Assembly: GCA_963849695.1 (NCBI GenBank) | Contig: CAWKIT010000035.1 | Span: forward strand, 18,491-82,490 | DNA from: DASSUW01 sp963849695 | Lineage (GTDB): Bacteria; Actinomycetota; Thermoleophilia; Solirubrobacterales; Solirubrobacteraceae | Direction of reading: 5' to 3' | DNA: 64,000 bases | Notes under the pieces: model-generated | The model's input: the letters and a program-made list of their open reading frames with translations, nothing else | Databases searched by the model: none | What the model was told of the DNA's origin: nothing | Made by a program: the position numbers and the translations under genes | Part shown: piece by piece, positions 17,666 through 26,490 of the stretch | Position numbering within the stretch: position 1 is the first letter of the stretch | Layout: each line of letters begins with the position of its first letter

Positions 17666-20600
17666 CGGGCGGCATACTCGACGACCAGCCGTTTCTCAAC
17701 CGTTCCTCGAACGCCACCGCTCCCGCGCGCTCGGCCGCCTCCGCGGCGCGCCGCAGCTCGGCCTCGATCTCCGCGGCCGGAGCGCCGAGGGCCTCCAGGA
17801 ACGCGCCACGCTGCCGGCGGACCTCGGCGGTCCACGGCTGCGCAGCGGTGGCCGTCGCCAACGCGCGGTCGGCGGCGGCCAGGCCCGCACGCGCGTCCCC
17901 GCCCACCGCGCATGCCTCGACCAGGACGCGCAGGAGCAGACCGTCCTGACCGGGCGCCGCCGACTCGCCCGCGTCGACCGCACGACGGACACGCTCGACA
18001 CCCGCGCCGACGCGCCCGTCGAGCACGTCGACCAAGCCCGCCAGCGCCTCGGCGGGGCGAGTGGCCGGCCCCACCCCGGTGGCGAGGAGGTCCTCGACGT
18101 GCGCGCGCAGGCGCTCGTAGTCGCGCTGGTCGAGCGCCAACATCGCCGCGAACACCCTCACGAGCGACCGGCTCAGCGCGTGCTCGCTGGCCGCGGCCAG
18201 CGCCAACGCCTCCTCCCGCGTTCGCGCCGCAACCTCGTCGTGGCCGAGCAGCCACAAGGTATGCGCCAGGCGGATCGTGCAGGTGAGCTCCGGGTCCATC
18301 CCGTAGCGCAGCAGGTGCTCTGGGCGATGCGCGGGCCGCCAGCGCGCGAGCGCTGCCTCGAGGTGCTCTCGCGCTGCGTGGAGCTGCCCGTGCCAGTAGG
18401 CGGCGACGCCCAGGACCCAGGCGCTCTCGACCCACAGGACGTCGTCGCCGGCGCGCTCGCCGGCCGCGCGCAGCCGCTCGCCGAAGGCCTGGGCGGCGTC
18501 GACGTCGCCGCGCGTCAGGGCGGCGAGCGCAAGCGAGCGCACGAGCGGGGCGTCGGGCTCGATCCCGAGCGCGGTGGCGAGGGCGAGGGCGCGCTCGTGC
18601 ACGCTCACGAGGCGCTCCGAGCGGTAGCCGTCGAGGGCGACGAGCGGGCCGGGGAGCGCGGTGAGGATCGCCAGCTCGCGCTCGTCGCGGGCGCTGCTCG
18701 GCGGCAGGTCGCGGCACAGCGCGAGCGCCCGCTCGAGCGCCCGCGCGGCGCCGTCGTGGTCGTGCAGGCGCTGGGCGGCGTCGGCGGCGTACGAGTACCA
18801 CCGGACCGCCTCGTCGGCGGCGCCCGCGGCCTCGTGGTGCGCGGCGATGAGAGCGCTCGCGGCGTCGAGGTCCGCGTCCTGCGCGCGCTCCAGGGCGTGC
18901 GCCGCCCGCAGGTGGTGATGGCGGCGCTGGGCCGGGCTCAGCGCCTCGTATGCGGCCTCGCGGATGCGGCCATGGCTGAAGTCGTAGGCGTCGAGCCCCT
19001 GGGCGCGCACGATGCCGCGCCGCCAGAGCTCGTCGAGGCCGCGGACGAAGGCCTGCTCGTCGGCGTCGCTCGCTTCGGCCAGCACGGGAGCCGAGAAGTC
19101 GCGGCCGATCGTCGCCGCGACCCCGGCGAGCTCGCGTGCCGGAACGGACAGGCGGGCGAGCCGGGCCGCGATCACCGCCTGAACCTTGCCGCCGGCCGGC
19201 TCGCCGCCGGCCTGGACGGACTCCACGAGGAACAAGGGGTTGCCCTCCGAGCCCGCGAACAGCCGCTCCGTCTCGGCCTCGTCGAGGGGCGTCCCGGTCA
19301 TCCGCTCGGCCAGCAGGCCGGTCTCGGCGCGGCTCAGCCGCCGCAACTCGATCTCCGACGACCGCCCGAGCGCCGCGAGCCCCGCGACCAGCTCGGCGAC
19401 GGGATGCTGGGAGTCGATCTCCTCCCGTCGCGCGGTGGCCGCGACCAGGAGCGGCGCCGCGCCCTGAGCCCGGAGCAGATAGTGAAGGAATTGCAGGGTT
19501 GCGCGGTCGAACCACTGAAGGTCGTCGGCGATCAGCAGCAGCGGCGTGCTGGGGGCGAGTACCTGTGCGAGCGCGGCGAACAGGCGCTGTCGCTGCTCGG
19601 CCTCGGGCAGCGGCTCAGGGCGTCCCAGCTCGGGGAGCAGCCGCGCTAGCTCGCTCACGTGCACGCGGTCGAGCCGGCGCAGCCGCGGGGCGAGCGCCTC
19701 CGAGCGCAGCCAGGCCACGACCGGCCCGTACGCGACCGCGCCCTCGGCGGGATAGGCGCGGGCCTCGGCGGCGAGCGCGCCGTCGTGGGCGCAGTACGAC
19801 CGCAGCTCCTCGACCAGCCGGCTCTTGCCGATGCCCGGCTCGCCGGTCACGAGCACGAGCTGCGCGACCCCGCCGGCGGCCGAGCGCCAGGCCGCCGCCA
19901 GCTCGGAGCGCTCGGCCGCCCTCCCCACGAGCGGCGGCAGGGAGGCGCCGCGGCCCGGCGACCACGCGTCGGCGTCGAACAGCAGCAGCGCCTCGTAGGC
20001 GGCCCGGGTCGCCGCCGACGGCTCGACGCCGAGCTCCCGCTGGGCGGTGGCGGCGAACGCGTGGTAGGCGCGCACCGCCCGCGCGCGGTCGCCCCGCGCG
20101 TCGTGCAGGCGCATCAGGGCGCGGTGGGCGTCCTCGCGCAGCGGGTCGGCGCGCACGAGCCGCTCGGCGCAGCGGAGCGCCGCCGCCCAGTCCTCGCGCT
20201 CCTCCAGCTCGTGCCGGAGCCGCTCGAGGGCGTCCAGGTAGAGGCTGCGCAGCCGCTCGCGCTCCTCGAGCACCCACTCGTCGTAGCTGCCCTCGATCAG
20301 GTCGCCGGTATAGGCCTCGACCGCCGCCTCGAGGCGGGCGTCGGCGATCGCCTGCTCGAAGTCGGCGAGGTCGAGCCGGAAGGGAGCGTCGGTACGCCAG
20401 CGCAGCGTGCGCGCGGTGACCTCGAGGAAGCGCTCGGCGTCCGGCAGCTCGCGGCGCAGGGTGTGGAGGACCTTGCGCAGGTTCGTGCGCGCCTGCGCCT
20501 CCGTCGAGTCCGGCCACAGCATGAACGCGAGCCGTTGCCTGGGCTGCGCCACGCCGCGATGCACGAGCAGGTAGCCGAGCAGCGACTCGGCCCGTCCCGA

Positions 20601-20672
20601 CTCGAGCGACACCGGGGATCCGCCGAGGCGCAGGTCCACGTTGCCGAGCAGGCGGATGTGAAGCGGCGCCAT
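17637..20672 (-). CDS. Large BTAD-type transcriptional regulator with AAA ATPase and TPR-like repeats
   Basis: This 1011-aa protein starts with a winged-helix domain of the SARP/OmpR type (residues about 4-95). A bacterial transcriptional activation domain follows (about 100-250, with AYTGDLIEGSYDEWVLEERE). An AAA-16/NACHT-like ATPase comes next, with Walker A GEPGIGKS (about 278) and Walker B LLLIADDLQW (about 375). The rest is alpha-helical TPR-like repeat. It lacks a C-terminal LuxR domain. Such proteins activate nearby genes in response to a signal integrated by the ATPase. The downstream oxidase and NmrA genes, overlapping and on the same strand, are the obvious targets. A CACTAT box is 6 nt before ATG 20672. 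Confidence 0.9.
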   Translation of the reverse strand: MAPLHIRLLGNVDLRLGGSPVSLESGRAESLLGYLLVHRGVAQPRQRLAFMLWPDSTEAQARTNLRKVLHTLRRELPDAERFLEVTARTLRWRTDAPFRLDLADFEQAIADARLEAAVEAYTGDLIEGSYDEWVLEERERLRSLYLDALERLRHELEEREDWAAALRCAERLVRADPLREDAHRALMRLHDARGDRARAVRAYHAFAATAQRELGVEPSAATRAAYEALLLFDADAWSPGRGASLPPLVGRAAERSELAAAWRSAAGGVAQLVLVTGEPGIGKSRLVEELRSYCAHDGALAAEARAYPAEGAVAYGPVVAWLRSEALAPRLRRLDRVHVSELARLLPELGRPEPLPEAEQRQRLFAALAQVLAPSTPLLLIADDLQWFDRATLQFLHYLLRAQGAAPLLVAATARREEIDSQHPVAELVAGLAALGRSSEIELRRLSRAETGLLAERMTGTPLDEAETERLFAGSEGNPLFLVESVQAGGEPAGGKVQAVIAARLARLSVPARELAGVAATIGRDFSAPVLAEASDADEQAFVRGLDELWRRGIVRAQGLDAYDFSHGRIREAAYEALSPAQRRHHHLRAAHALERAQDADLDAASALIAAHHEAAGAADEAVRWYSYAADAAQRLHDHDGAARALERALALCRDLPPSSARDERELAILTALPGPLVALDGYRSERLVSVHERALALATALGIEPDAPLVRSLALAALTRGDVDAAQAFGERLRAAGERAGDDVLWVESAWVLGVAAYWHGQLHAAREHLEAALARWRPAHRPEHLLRYGMDPELTCTIRLAHTLWLLGHDEVAARTREEALALAAASEHALSRSLVRVFAAMLALDQRDYERLRAHVEDLLATGVGPATRPAEALAGLVDVLDGRVGAGVERVRRAVDAGESAAPGQDGLLLRVLVEACAVGGDARAGLAAADRALATATAAQPWTAEVRRQRGAFLEALGAPAAEIEAELRRAAEAAERAGAVAFEERLRNGWSSSMPPDDHHRPAHD

Positions 20673-20706
20673 CCGCCGATAGTGTCCGGCCGCGCCGCGG
20701 CCCGCG

Positions 20707-21087
20707 TCAACGGGGCGGGTCGAAGAAGGCGGTGAGCCGCCCTCCCGGCGCGAGCCAGCGCTCCGCGAGCGCCCGGGCGCGCTCCGGCTCGCGGTGGAAG
20801 AGGCCGACGCGGACCGCGAAGATCGTGTCGAAGCGGCGGTCGCCGAGGTTCATCTCCTCGAGCTCCGCCACGAGGAACTCGGCCGTGCCGGCTTCGACGA
20901 ACGCGGCGTTGCGGCGCGCGGCGGCCTCGATCATCTTCGGTGAGCGGTCGATCGCGGTCAGCCGGCCGCCGTCGAGCCGCTCGCACACGAACGTCGCGGC
21001 GACGCCGTGGCCGCAGCCGATCTCGAGCACGCGCTCGTCGGGCCGGATGCCGAGCCCGTCGACGATCCGGCGCAGGCGGTCGCTCAT
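20707..21087 (-). CDS. Small class I SAM-dependent methyltransferase
   Basis: This 126-aa protein has motif I VLEIGCGHGVAATFV (about residue 20), an acidic motif II LTAIDRSPKMIEAA and a later FDTIFAVRVGLFHREP. The fold is short: about 60 residues of the usual C-terminal half are missing, although the frame ends at a proper stop. The substrate is unknown. The start overlaps the upstream pyridoxamine-oxidase-like gene by ATGA, so the pair is co-expressed. Confidence 0.85.
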   Translation of the reverse strand: MSDRLRRIVDGLGIRPDERVLEIGCGHGVAATFVCERLDGGRLTAIDRSPKMIEAAARRNAAFVEAGTAEFLVAELEEMNLGDRRFDTIFAVRVGLFHREPERARALAERWLAPGGRLTAFFDPPR

Positions 21088-21536
21088 GCTCGCTCGATCG
21101 TCCGCACGCCGCGGTCCGGCGTCCAGACCGTGATCACGAGCGCGTTGCGCTTCTCGTTTAGGGCGACCGTCGAGACCTCGCGCAGGTCGAGCCGGAACCG
21201 GTGCGAAGGCTCGTCGCCCGCTTTCGCGCGCCCCGGCTCGGAGATCTCCTCGGCGACTCCGGCGAGCTTCGCGTCTCCCTTCCAGTCCGACGGCTCGTCG
21301 GAGCCGCTGTGCAGGGCGAAGCGCGGATCGCGCTGCAGGTCGTGCGCCTTGCGCGCCCGCCGCATCGAGCCGATCCAGAGCTCGCCGTCGCGGAACGCGG
21401 TCTCGATGCCGGAGATGCGCGGCGAGCCGTCGCGGCGGACCGTGGCGAGCGTCTTGTGGGTGTGTGCGTCGAGCCGTCGGCGCACCTGCTCGGCGAGCTC
21501 CGGCGCGGCGGCCTCGAATTCCTTCCAGCTGGGCAT
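21084..21536 (-). CDS. Pyridoxamine 5'-phosphate oxidase-family (split-barrel flavin) protein
   Basis: This 150-aa protein has a split-barrel fold pattern, HKTLATVRRDGSPRISGIE, followed by ELWIGSMRRARKAHDLQRD and FALHSGSDEP. This is the layout of F420- or FMN-binding PNPOx-like proteins of actinobacteria. It may reduce or bind flavin/F420 cofactor, or act as a heme-utilisation-type protein; the reaction is unknown. ATG 21536 is chosen because the family N-terminus (MPSWKEFEAAAPELA) begins there. A longer upstream frame would run into the divergent AraC-like gene. Confidence 0.83.
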   Translation of the reverse strand: MPSWKEFEAAAPELAEQVRRRLDAHTHKTLATVRRDGSPRISGIETAFRDGELWIGSMRRARKAHDLQRDPRFALHSGSDEPSDWKGDAKLAGVAEEISEPGRAKAGDEPSHRFRLDLREVSTVALNEKRNALVITVWTPDRGVRTIERA

Positions 21537-21602
21537 GCGCCGAAGGTGGCGGACGGCGCCCGCGGCGTCCAGCAGGATGTCGAATCCGATCAAGATGTCG
21601 GC

Positions 21603-22498
21603 ATGGCCGACCGCCTGCGCGACCTCATCGACCTCGTGCTCGCCTCCCTCGACGAGCAGGACGCGAACGGCTCGGCGCTCGCCCGCCGCGCCCACTTCTC
21701 GCGCGACCACCTCGACCGCATCCTGGCGGGCGCCACCGGCGAGACGCCGGCCGCGCTGCGGCGGCGGCTGCTGCTCGAGCGGGCCGCATGGCAGCTCCGG
21801 ACCGGCGCCGCCCTGCCGTCGGAGGCCGCGGCGGCGGCCGGCTACGGCTCGCTCGCCGCCTTCTCGCGCGCGTTCGCGCGCGCCTACGGCGAGCCGCCGA
21901 GCTCGTTCTCCGGGCCGATCCAGCTCGAGGCGCCCAACGGCATCCACTTCCACCCGCCGGCGGGCCTGCTGATCCCGGGCGCGCGCGAGCCGGTGCGGCG
22001 CGGCGCGACCTCACCGAGCGGCTCGTGTCGCACCATCTCGACCGCGTGCGCGAGCTGCTCGAGGCGGCGGCCACGCTGCCCTCCGCCGAGCTCGAGCGCC
22101 CGCTGCGGCCGGGCTTCGTCGCCGTCTGATTCGAGGGCGAGGAGCCGAGCGCGGCGATGATGGCCGAGCGGCTGGTGTTCACGCTCGAGGTCTGGGTCGC
22201 CGCGATGGCCGGCAGGCCGCTGCCCCGGACGCGCGCCGACGACCTGCTGAGCCGCTTCGACCGCGCCTCACGCTCGTTCGCGCGCCTGGCCCGTGCGGTC
22301 CGCGACGCCGGAGCTTGGGACGACGCGTTCGTCGACGCCCTGTGCGAGCCGCCGCAGTCGTTCACCTACGGCGGCGTGCTCGCGCACATCCTCAGCTACG
22401 GCGCCGTGCGGCGCGAGATGCTCGCGAGCGTGCTGGCCGAGCTCGGCGCGCGCCCGCCGTCCTCCGGCGACCCGATCGAGTGGGAGGCGGGACGGTGA
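21603..22498 (+). pseudogene. AraC-family regulator fused to a DinB-like domain, broken by a frameshift and a stop
   Basis: From ATG 21603 residues 1-115 form an AraC helix-turn-helix pair, shown by FSRDHLDRILAGATGETPAA and AAAAGYGSLAAFSRAFARAY. A linker with PNGIHFHPPAG follows. Near 22002-22007 one base is missing; in the next frame DLTERLVSHHLDRVRELLE continues. At 22127-22129 an in-frame TGA (probably once TGG) interrupts FVAV and FEGEEP. The frame then goes on through ERLVFTLEVWVAAMAG to a stop at 22498. AraC-DinB proteins are known as stress or ligand regulators. Two lesions argue for a real pseudogene, though errors remain possible. Confidence 0.75.
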
Positions 22499-22507
22499 CG
22501 CGTGTAC

Positions 22508-22513
22508 TAGCGT
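22508..22513 (+). promoter_or_regulatory. Candidate -10 element TAGCGT
   Basis: TAGCGT is 7 nt before ATG 22521 and overlaps no gene. The spacing suggests a leaderless mRNA for the MmcQ/YjbR-like gene. Confidence 0.45.
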
Positions 22514-22520
22514 TTTCGGC

Positions 22521-22868
22521 ATGCTCACCTGGGAGGACATCGTCTCGATCGGCAGCCGCTTCCCGGAGGTGGAGGAGGGCACGTGCTTCGGCACGCCGGC
22601 GCTGCGCGTGCGCGGCAAGTTCATGTGCCGGCTGCGCACCGACCCGGACGCGCTGGTGGTGCGGGTGATCGACCTCCCCGACGCCCAGGCGCTGCTGCTC
22701 GGGCGGCCGGACGTCTACTTCTCGGCGCCCCACTACGACGGCCATCCGTACGTGCTGGTCCGGCTCGACGTGGTCGAGCGCGAGGAGCTGGCGGAGCTGC
22801 TCGAGGACGCCTGGCGCCTGCGGGTGCCGAAGCGGGTGCTCGCCGCCTACGACGGCTCGATGAGTTAG
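22521..22868 (+). CDS. MmcQ/YjbR-family protein
   Basis: This 115-aa protein starts LTWEDIVSIGSRFPEVEEGT and continues GTPALRVRGKFMCRL and VLVRLDVVEREELAELLEDA, the typical compact alpha/beta layout of MmcQ/YjbR proteins (CyaY-like fold). Family members are called DNA-binding, but their role is not established. It stands alone, with a TAGCGT box 7 nt upstream of the ATG and no Shine-Dalgarno, and ends with TAG at 22868. Confidence 0.87.
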   Translation: MLTWEDIVSIGSRFPEVEEGTCFGTPALRVRGKFMCRLRTDPDALVVRVIDLPDAQALLLGRPDVYFSAPHYDGHPYVLVRLDVVEREELAELLEDAWRLRVPKRVLAAYDGSMS

Positions 22869-23175
22869 GTCCGCGCCGCGCGCGTGTGGCGAGGGCGCGC
22901 GGCGGTGGCTGATGGTGAGGGCACGCTCGGGCTGCCGCTCGGGGCTGGGTGGCTCCGCCGCGGTTGGGCGCGGCGGGCCCAGCGAACTGCGGCTGGGTGG
23001 GGAAGCGGCGACGCCGCCGGCGCGGCCGGTCCGGAGCGGCCGCGACAGTCTCGTTGTGGATTTCTACAACGGAGCCGGCAAATCGGGCCGACGATCGCGC
23101 GCGAATCACCGCCGACACCGCTCGGAAGGAGCGCTCGGACGTCTGCACCAGCCGGTTCGGCGCGGTTCGCGGTAA
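22869..23175. other. Non-coding gap left of the IS30 element
   Basis: I see no convincing gene here. The stretch from about 22984 to 23075 resembles, in inverted orientation, the DNA on the other side of the insertion (about 24475-24575). CTCGTTGT and ACAACGGAG around 23050-23073 form a small stem. Confidence 0.5.
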
Positions 23176-24464
23176 GCTGTCCTGCCCTAGTGTCGGCGGT
23201 GTCAGGCGATCAACGCAACAGCTCGACCATCTTCTCAGCTGGTGTGAGCCAGCCGAGTGTCTGCCGGGGCCGGCCGTTGAGTTCGGCAGCCACGTGATCG
23301 AGGTCGGCCTGGTGGTGGATGGCGAGATCGGTGCCCTTGGGGAAGTATTGGCGCAGCAGGCCGTTGGTGTTCTCGTTGCTGCCGCGCTGCCACGGCGAGT
23401 GCGGATCGCAGAAGTAGACTGGGACGCCGGTGGAGATCGTGAACTGGCGGTGGCGCGCCATTTCGCGGCCCTGGTCCCAAGTCAGCGAGCGGCGCAGCTG
23501 CTCGGGCAATCGCGTGATCAGCTCGGCCAGCTTGGCGGTGACCGTTTCGGTCTTGGCATCGCGGCCGAGGTAGCCCAACAAAACAAAGCGCGTGTGGCGC
23601 TCGACGAGCGTGGCGATAAACGAGCGGTTGGCTTTGCCGACCAGCAGATCACCCTCCCAATGGCCCGGCACCGCCCGGTCGGCGACCTCGGGCGGGCGCT
23701 GGGAGATCGACACCATGTCGGGGATCCGCCCCCGGCCGGTCGGCCCACGCCGCGGCTTGCGGCGCGTGCGGCCGGTTCTTAGATAGCGCGCCAGGTCCTT
23801 GCGCAGGCGGCCCCGGGACTGCACATACAGCGACTGATAGATCGTTTCGGGAGCGATCCGCATCTCCACGTCGTCGGGGTACTGCAGCCGCAGTCTGGCC
23901 GAGATCTGCCGCGGCGAAAAGCGCAGCTCGAGCATCCCCACCACCGCCTGCCGCAGCCGCGGATTGCGGTCCAGCTTGGTCGGCTTTGGTCGCAATGCCC
24001 GCACGCACGCCAAGTCGTCGGCTCGCGTCGCCCGATACCGGCCGCGGCCCGCCACGCCGCCAACCTCGCGGCTGACCGTCGACGGCGCCCGCCCGAGCCG
24101 CCGCGCGATCGCCCGAAACGTATCGCCGGCAGCGATACCCGCCCGAATCTCCTCGCGCTCTAGCAGCGACAACCGCAACGGTGAGCGCGGCCTACGGCGC
24201 GAACGCCGCGACGGCGACCCCCCTACCGCCGCCAGCACCCTCCTGACCGTCCTCTCAGTCGTCCCGACCGCGCGCGCCACGCGCGGCTGAGTCTCACCAC
24301 GCGAGATCCGCACCAGGATTTCGAGCCGGTCCTCACGATCCAACCGCCTGCCCGACGCACCCACGCCTTCCCTCACTGGCCACCCTCCTTCGATCAAACA
24401 ACAACCCGATGTTGCGTTGACCGGTGGACAGCACCGTCGATAAACGACACCAGGGCAGGACAGC
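23176..24464 (-). mobile_element. IS30-family insertion sequence, about 1.29 kb
   Basis: One transposase gene is bounded by inverted ends. The left end GCTGTCCTGCCCTAGTGTCG (23176-23195) matches the reverse complement of 24445-24464 at 19 of 20 positions. A second inner pair, TCAACGCAACA at 23210-23220 and its inverse at 24410-24420, lies next to the gene. I cannot see a clear target duplication, so the exact outer limit is uncertain by a few bases. The element looks complete and probably active or recently so. Confidence 0.82.
23210..24376 (-). CDS. IS30-family transposase
   Basis: This 388-aa protein has an N-terminal helix-turn-helix (LVRISRGETQPRVARAVG) and the second IS30 HTH (EEIRAGIAAGDTFRAIARRL, then GRAPSTVSREV). 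A DDE catalytic core follows, with Asp in GHWEGDLLVGK, Asp in LTWDQGREMARH and Glu in GSNENTNGLLRQYFPKG. It cuts and joins the element ends. GTG 24376 is taken as start because GGAGG lies seven bases upstream; the frame is open for about 190 bases further but reads through the IS end. The stop is inside the left inner repeat. Confidence 0.93.
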   Translation of the reverse strand: MREGVGASGRRLDREDRLEILVRISRGETQPRVARAVGTTERTVRRVLAAVGGSPSRRSRRRPRSPLRLSLLEREEIRAGIAAGDTFRAIARRLGRAPSTVSREVGGVAGRGRYRATRADDLACVRALRPKPTKLDRNPRLRQAVVGMLELRFSPRQISARLRLQYPDDVEMRIAPETIYQSLYVQSRGRLRKDLARYLRTGRTRRKPRRGPTGRGRIPDMVSISQRPPEVADRAVPGHWEGDLLVGKANRSFIATLVERHTRFVLLGYLGRDAKTETVTAKLAELITRLPEQLRRSLTWDQGREMARHRQFTISTGVPVYFCDPHSPWQRGSNENTNGLLRQYFPKGTDLAIHHQADLDHVAAELNGRPRQTLGWLTPAEKMVELLR

Positions 24465-24626
24465 GCCGCATTGGAGATTCCCACAACGCGCAATCCCGGT
24501 GACACCCGGCCACGGCGCCGGCGGACCGCCCGCGCGGGCCGCTCTGCCGCCTCCTTACCCAGCCGCAACGTTGGCCGGCGTCGCCACCACCACGCGCAAC
24601 GTCGATCTCCGACAATCTCGCCCGAT

Positions 24627-25160
24627 TCAGCGCTGGAGCCGGTTGCGAACCGTCATCGCGAGCCGCTGGGCCGACGCGCCGGCCTTCTCGATGGCTGACC
24701 CCTGCTTCGGCAGCAGGCCGGCCTGGCGGCTGATGTCGGCCATGTCGAAGACGATCTGCAGCCGGCTCACGAGCCCGTCCCGGTATTCGTGGAGGTCGAA
24801 TCCGTCGAACGCGAGCCGCGCGTTCGTGGGTGCGAAGCCGGGCGGCTCGAGCGGGCCGGAGAAGGTCCCGGTGGCCTTCCAGTAGAGAACGGCCTTCGGC
24901 GCGCCGGGCAGGAGGAACGGCTCCTCGGGCAGGTCGAACGCGAGGTCGGGCATCGCGCGCCATACGGATGCCAGGAACTCCCGGACGTCGGAGTGCCCGT
25001 GCATGGTCCGCGGCCAGGCGGAGTCGTCATAGGCGATGTCCTCCGCCATCAGCTCGAGCAGGCGGTCCGGGTCGTGCGAGTTCCACGCCGCGCCCCAGCG
25101 CTCGGCGAACTCCTTCGCGAACCCCGGCTCCAGCCCCGTGTCCACCGTCGTCTCGGCCAT
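24627..25160 (-). CDS. SnoaL/NTF2-like protein
   Basis: This protein of about 177 aa has the cone-shaped NTF2-like fold. FAERWGAAWNSHDPDRLLEL begins the first helix, DIAYDDSAWPRTMHGHSDVREFL follows, and the strand FDGFDLHEYRDGLVSRLQIVFD lies near residue 130. Polyketide cyclase-like proteins and small-molecule isomerases or binders share this pattern; no specific reaction can be assigned. ATG 25160 is preceded by AAAGGA at good spacing, better than the upstream GTG/ATG choice. The 160 bp between its stop and the IS30 element contain no gene. Confidence 0.82.
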   Translation of the reverse strand: MAETTVDTGLEPGFAKEFAERWGAAWNSHDPDRLLELMAEDIAYDDSAWPRTMHGHSDVREFLASVWRAMPDLAFDLPEEPFLLPGAPKAVLYWKATGTFSGPLEPPGFAPTNARLAFDGFDLHEYRDGLVSRLQIVFDMADISRQAGLLPKQGSAIEKAGASAQRLAMTVRNRLQR

Positions 25161-25246
25161 GCTCGGTCCTTTCACTCGTTCCTCGAGCGACGCTACGACG
25201 CCCCGCCCGGCGCGTCAATCATCCGGCCGGATGAACGTGAGCGTGA

Positions 25247-25435
25247 GCCGCCTGGGACTTCCGCTTCCGGCTCCACGAGGCCGCGGCGCACGCGACGGCG
25301 GGCGGCGATGTCGACTGGGCGCGGCTCGCCGTGACGTTCGGCTACTACGACCAGGCGCACATGGTGCGCGAGTTCAGCGCCGCGGTAGGGACCGCGCCGG
25401 CGCGCTATGCCGCGGGGGCGGAACGTCACCCCTGA
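25247..25435 (+). pseudogene. C-terminal remnant of an AraC-family regulator
   Basis: This 62-codon fragment has no start and follows a stop at 25244. It reads DVDWARLAVTFGYYDQAHMV and REFSAAVGTAPARYAAG, the second helix-turn-helix and end of an AraC-type DNA-binding domain. The N-terminal effector domain and first HTH are absent. It lies in a 409-bp stretch without intact genes and looks like the leftover of a deleted regulator. The rest of the stretch, 25436-25569, holds only promoter signals. Confidence 0.75.
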
Positions 25436-25532
25436 GGGTCGTAATTGCGGAGCTGATGGCCATGAGCTGGGCGATGGCGGGGTGAAGGATCATGTCCTGA
25501 GGACGCCTGGGTGCGCGCCGCCATTCCCCGGA

Positions 25533-25563
25533 CCCTGGATTCAGGGGTCAAGTCGAATAGCCT
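25533..25563 (+). promoter_or_regulatory. Promoter and hairpin upstream of the carbamate kinase operon
   Basis: TAGCCT (25558-25563) is 6 nt before ATG 25570, a leaderless -10 arrangement. Upstream, CCCTG-GATT-CAGGG (25533-25546) is a perfect 5-bp inverted repeat covering the expected -35 position, so it may be an operator. Confidence 0.45.
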
Positions 25564-25569
25564 GCGACG

Positions 25570-26490
25570 ATGAGCGAGCGCGTGGTCGTGGCCCTCGGCG
25601 GCAACGCGATCGCCGGCGAGCGCGGAGCGGACCCGGAGTCGCAGCAGGTCGCCGTCGAGGGCGCATGCGAGCAGATCGCCGAGCTCGTGGTGAGCGGTCA
25701 CGAGGTCGCGATCACGCACGGGAACGGCCCGCAGGTCGGCAACCTGCTGCTCAAGAACGACCTCGCGCGCGAGGTCGTCCCGCCCGTCCCGCTCGACTGG
25801 TGCGTCGCGCAGACCCAGGCGACGCTCGGCTTCCTGATCGTGACCGCGCTCGAGGCCGCGCTCGCCCGCCGCGGGACGGCCCGGATGGTGGCGACGGTCG
25901 TCACGCGCGTGCTGGTGGATCGCGACGATCCGGCGTGGGAGCGGCCGACGAAGCCGATCGGGCGGTACGTCGACGCGGGCGAGGCGGCCGAGCGGATCGC
26001 GGCCGGCGAGGCGTGGGAGGACCGCGGGGAGCGCGGCTGGCGGCGGATGGTCCCCTCGCCGCGGCCGCTCGAGATCCTCGACCGGGCGGCGGTCGAGACG
26101 CTGATCTCAGGCGGCGCGATCGTGGTCGCCGCGGGCGGCGGCGGGATCCCGATGGTGCGCGACGACGGGCGGCTGCGCGGCGTCGAGGCCGTGCTCGACA
26201 AGGACCTCACGGCGGCGCTGCTGGCGCGCACGATCGGGGGCGGCTGCCTGCTGATCGCCACCGACGTCGAGGCCGCGGCGACCGGCTACGGCACCGACGG
26301 GCAGCGGTGGCTGGGCGCGGTCGAGCGCGAGCGCCTGCGCGAGCTGCTCGAGGCGGGCGAGTTCGCCGGGGGCAGCATGGGCCCGAAGGTCGAGGCCGCG
26401 CTGGCGTTCGGCGGGCGTTCGGTCATCACGTCGCTCGAGCGGCTGCGCGAGGGCGTCGAGGGCACGGCCGGGACGCAGGTCGCGCCGTGA
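25570..26490 (+). CDS. allK: Carbamate kinase
   Basis: This 306-aa protein starts RVVVALGGNAIAGE and continues ITHGNGPQVGNLLL, GGAIVVAAGGGGIPMV and VLDKDLTAALLA, all carbamate kinase motifs of the amino-acid kinase fold. It makes ATP, ammonia and CO2 from carbamoyl phosphate and ADP. It is the first of four overlapping genes; the next three encode FdrA, DUF1116 and DUF2877 proteins. The set matches the E. coli allantoin-utilisation genes in which this kinase is AllK rather than the arginine-deiminase ArcC. No arginine deiminase genes are present. The symbol rests on context. Confidence 0.9.
   Translation: MSERVVVALGGNAIAGERGADPESQQVAVEGACEQIAELVVSGHEVAITHGNGPQVGNLLLKNDLAREVVPPVPLDWCVAQTQATLGFLIVTALEAALARRGTARMVATVVTRVLVDRDDPAWERPTKPIGRYVDAGEAAERIAAGEAWEDRGERGWRRMVPSPRPLEILDRAAVETLISGGAIVVAAGGGGIPMVRDDGRLRGVEAVLDKDLTAALLARTIGGGCLLIATDVEAAATGYGTDGQRWLGAVERERLRELLEAGEFAGGSMGPKVEAALAFGGRSVITSLERLREGVEGTAGTQVAP

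Noticed and set aside
22912..23175. 87-codon frame left of the IS30 element
   Set aside because: No motif, biased composition, and part of it mirrors the DNA right of the element. It looks like repeat-derived non-coding DNA.
25570..26490. ArcC of an arginine deiminase pathway
   Set aside because: No arcA or arcB genes are nearby; the overlapping neighbours are FdrA, DUF1116 and DUF2877 genes, which point to AllK.
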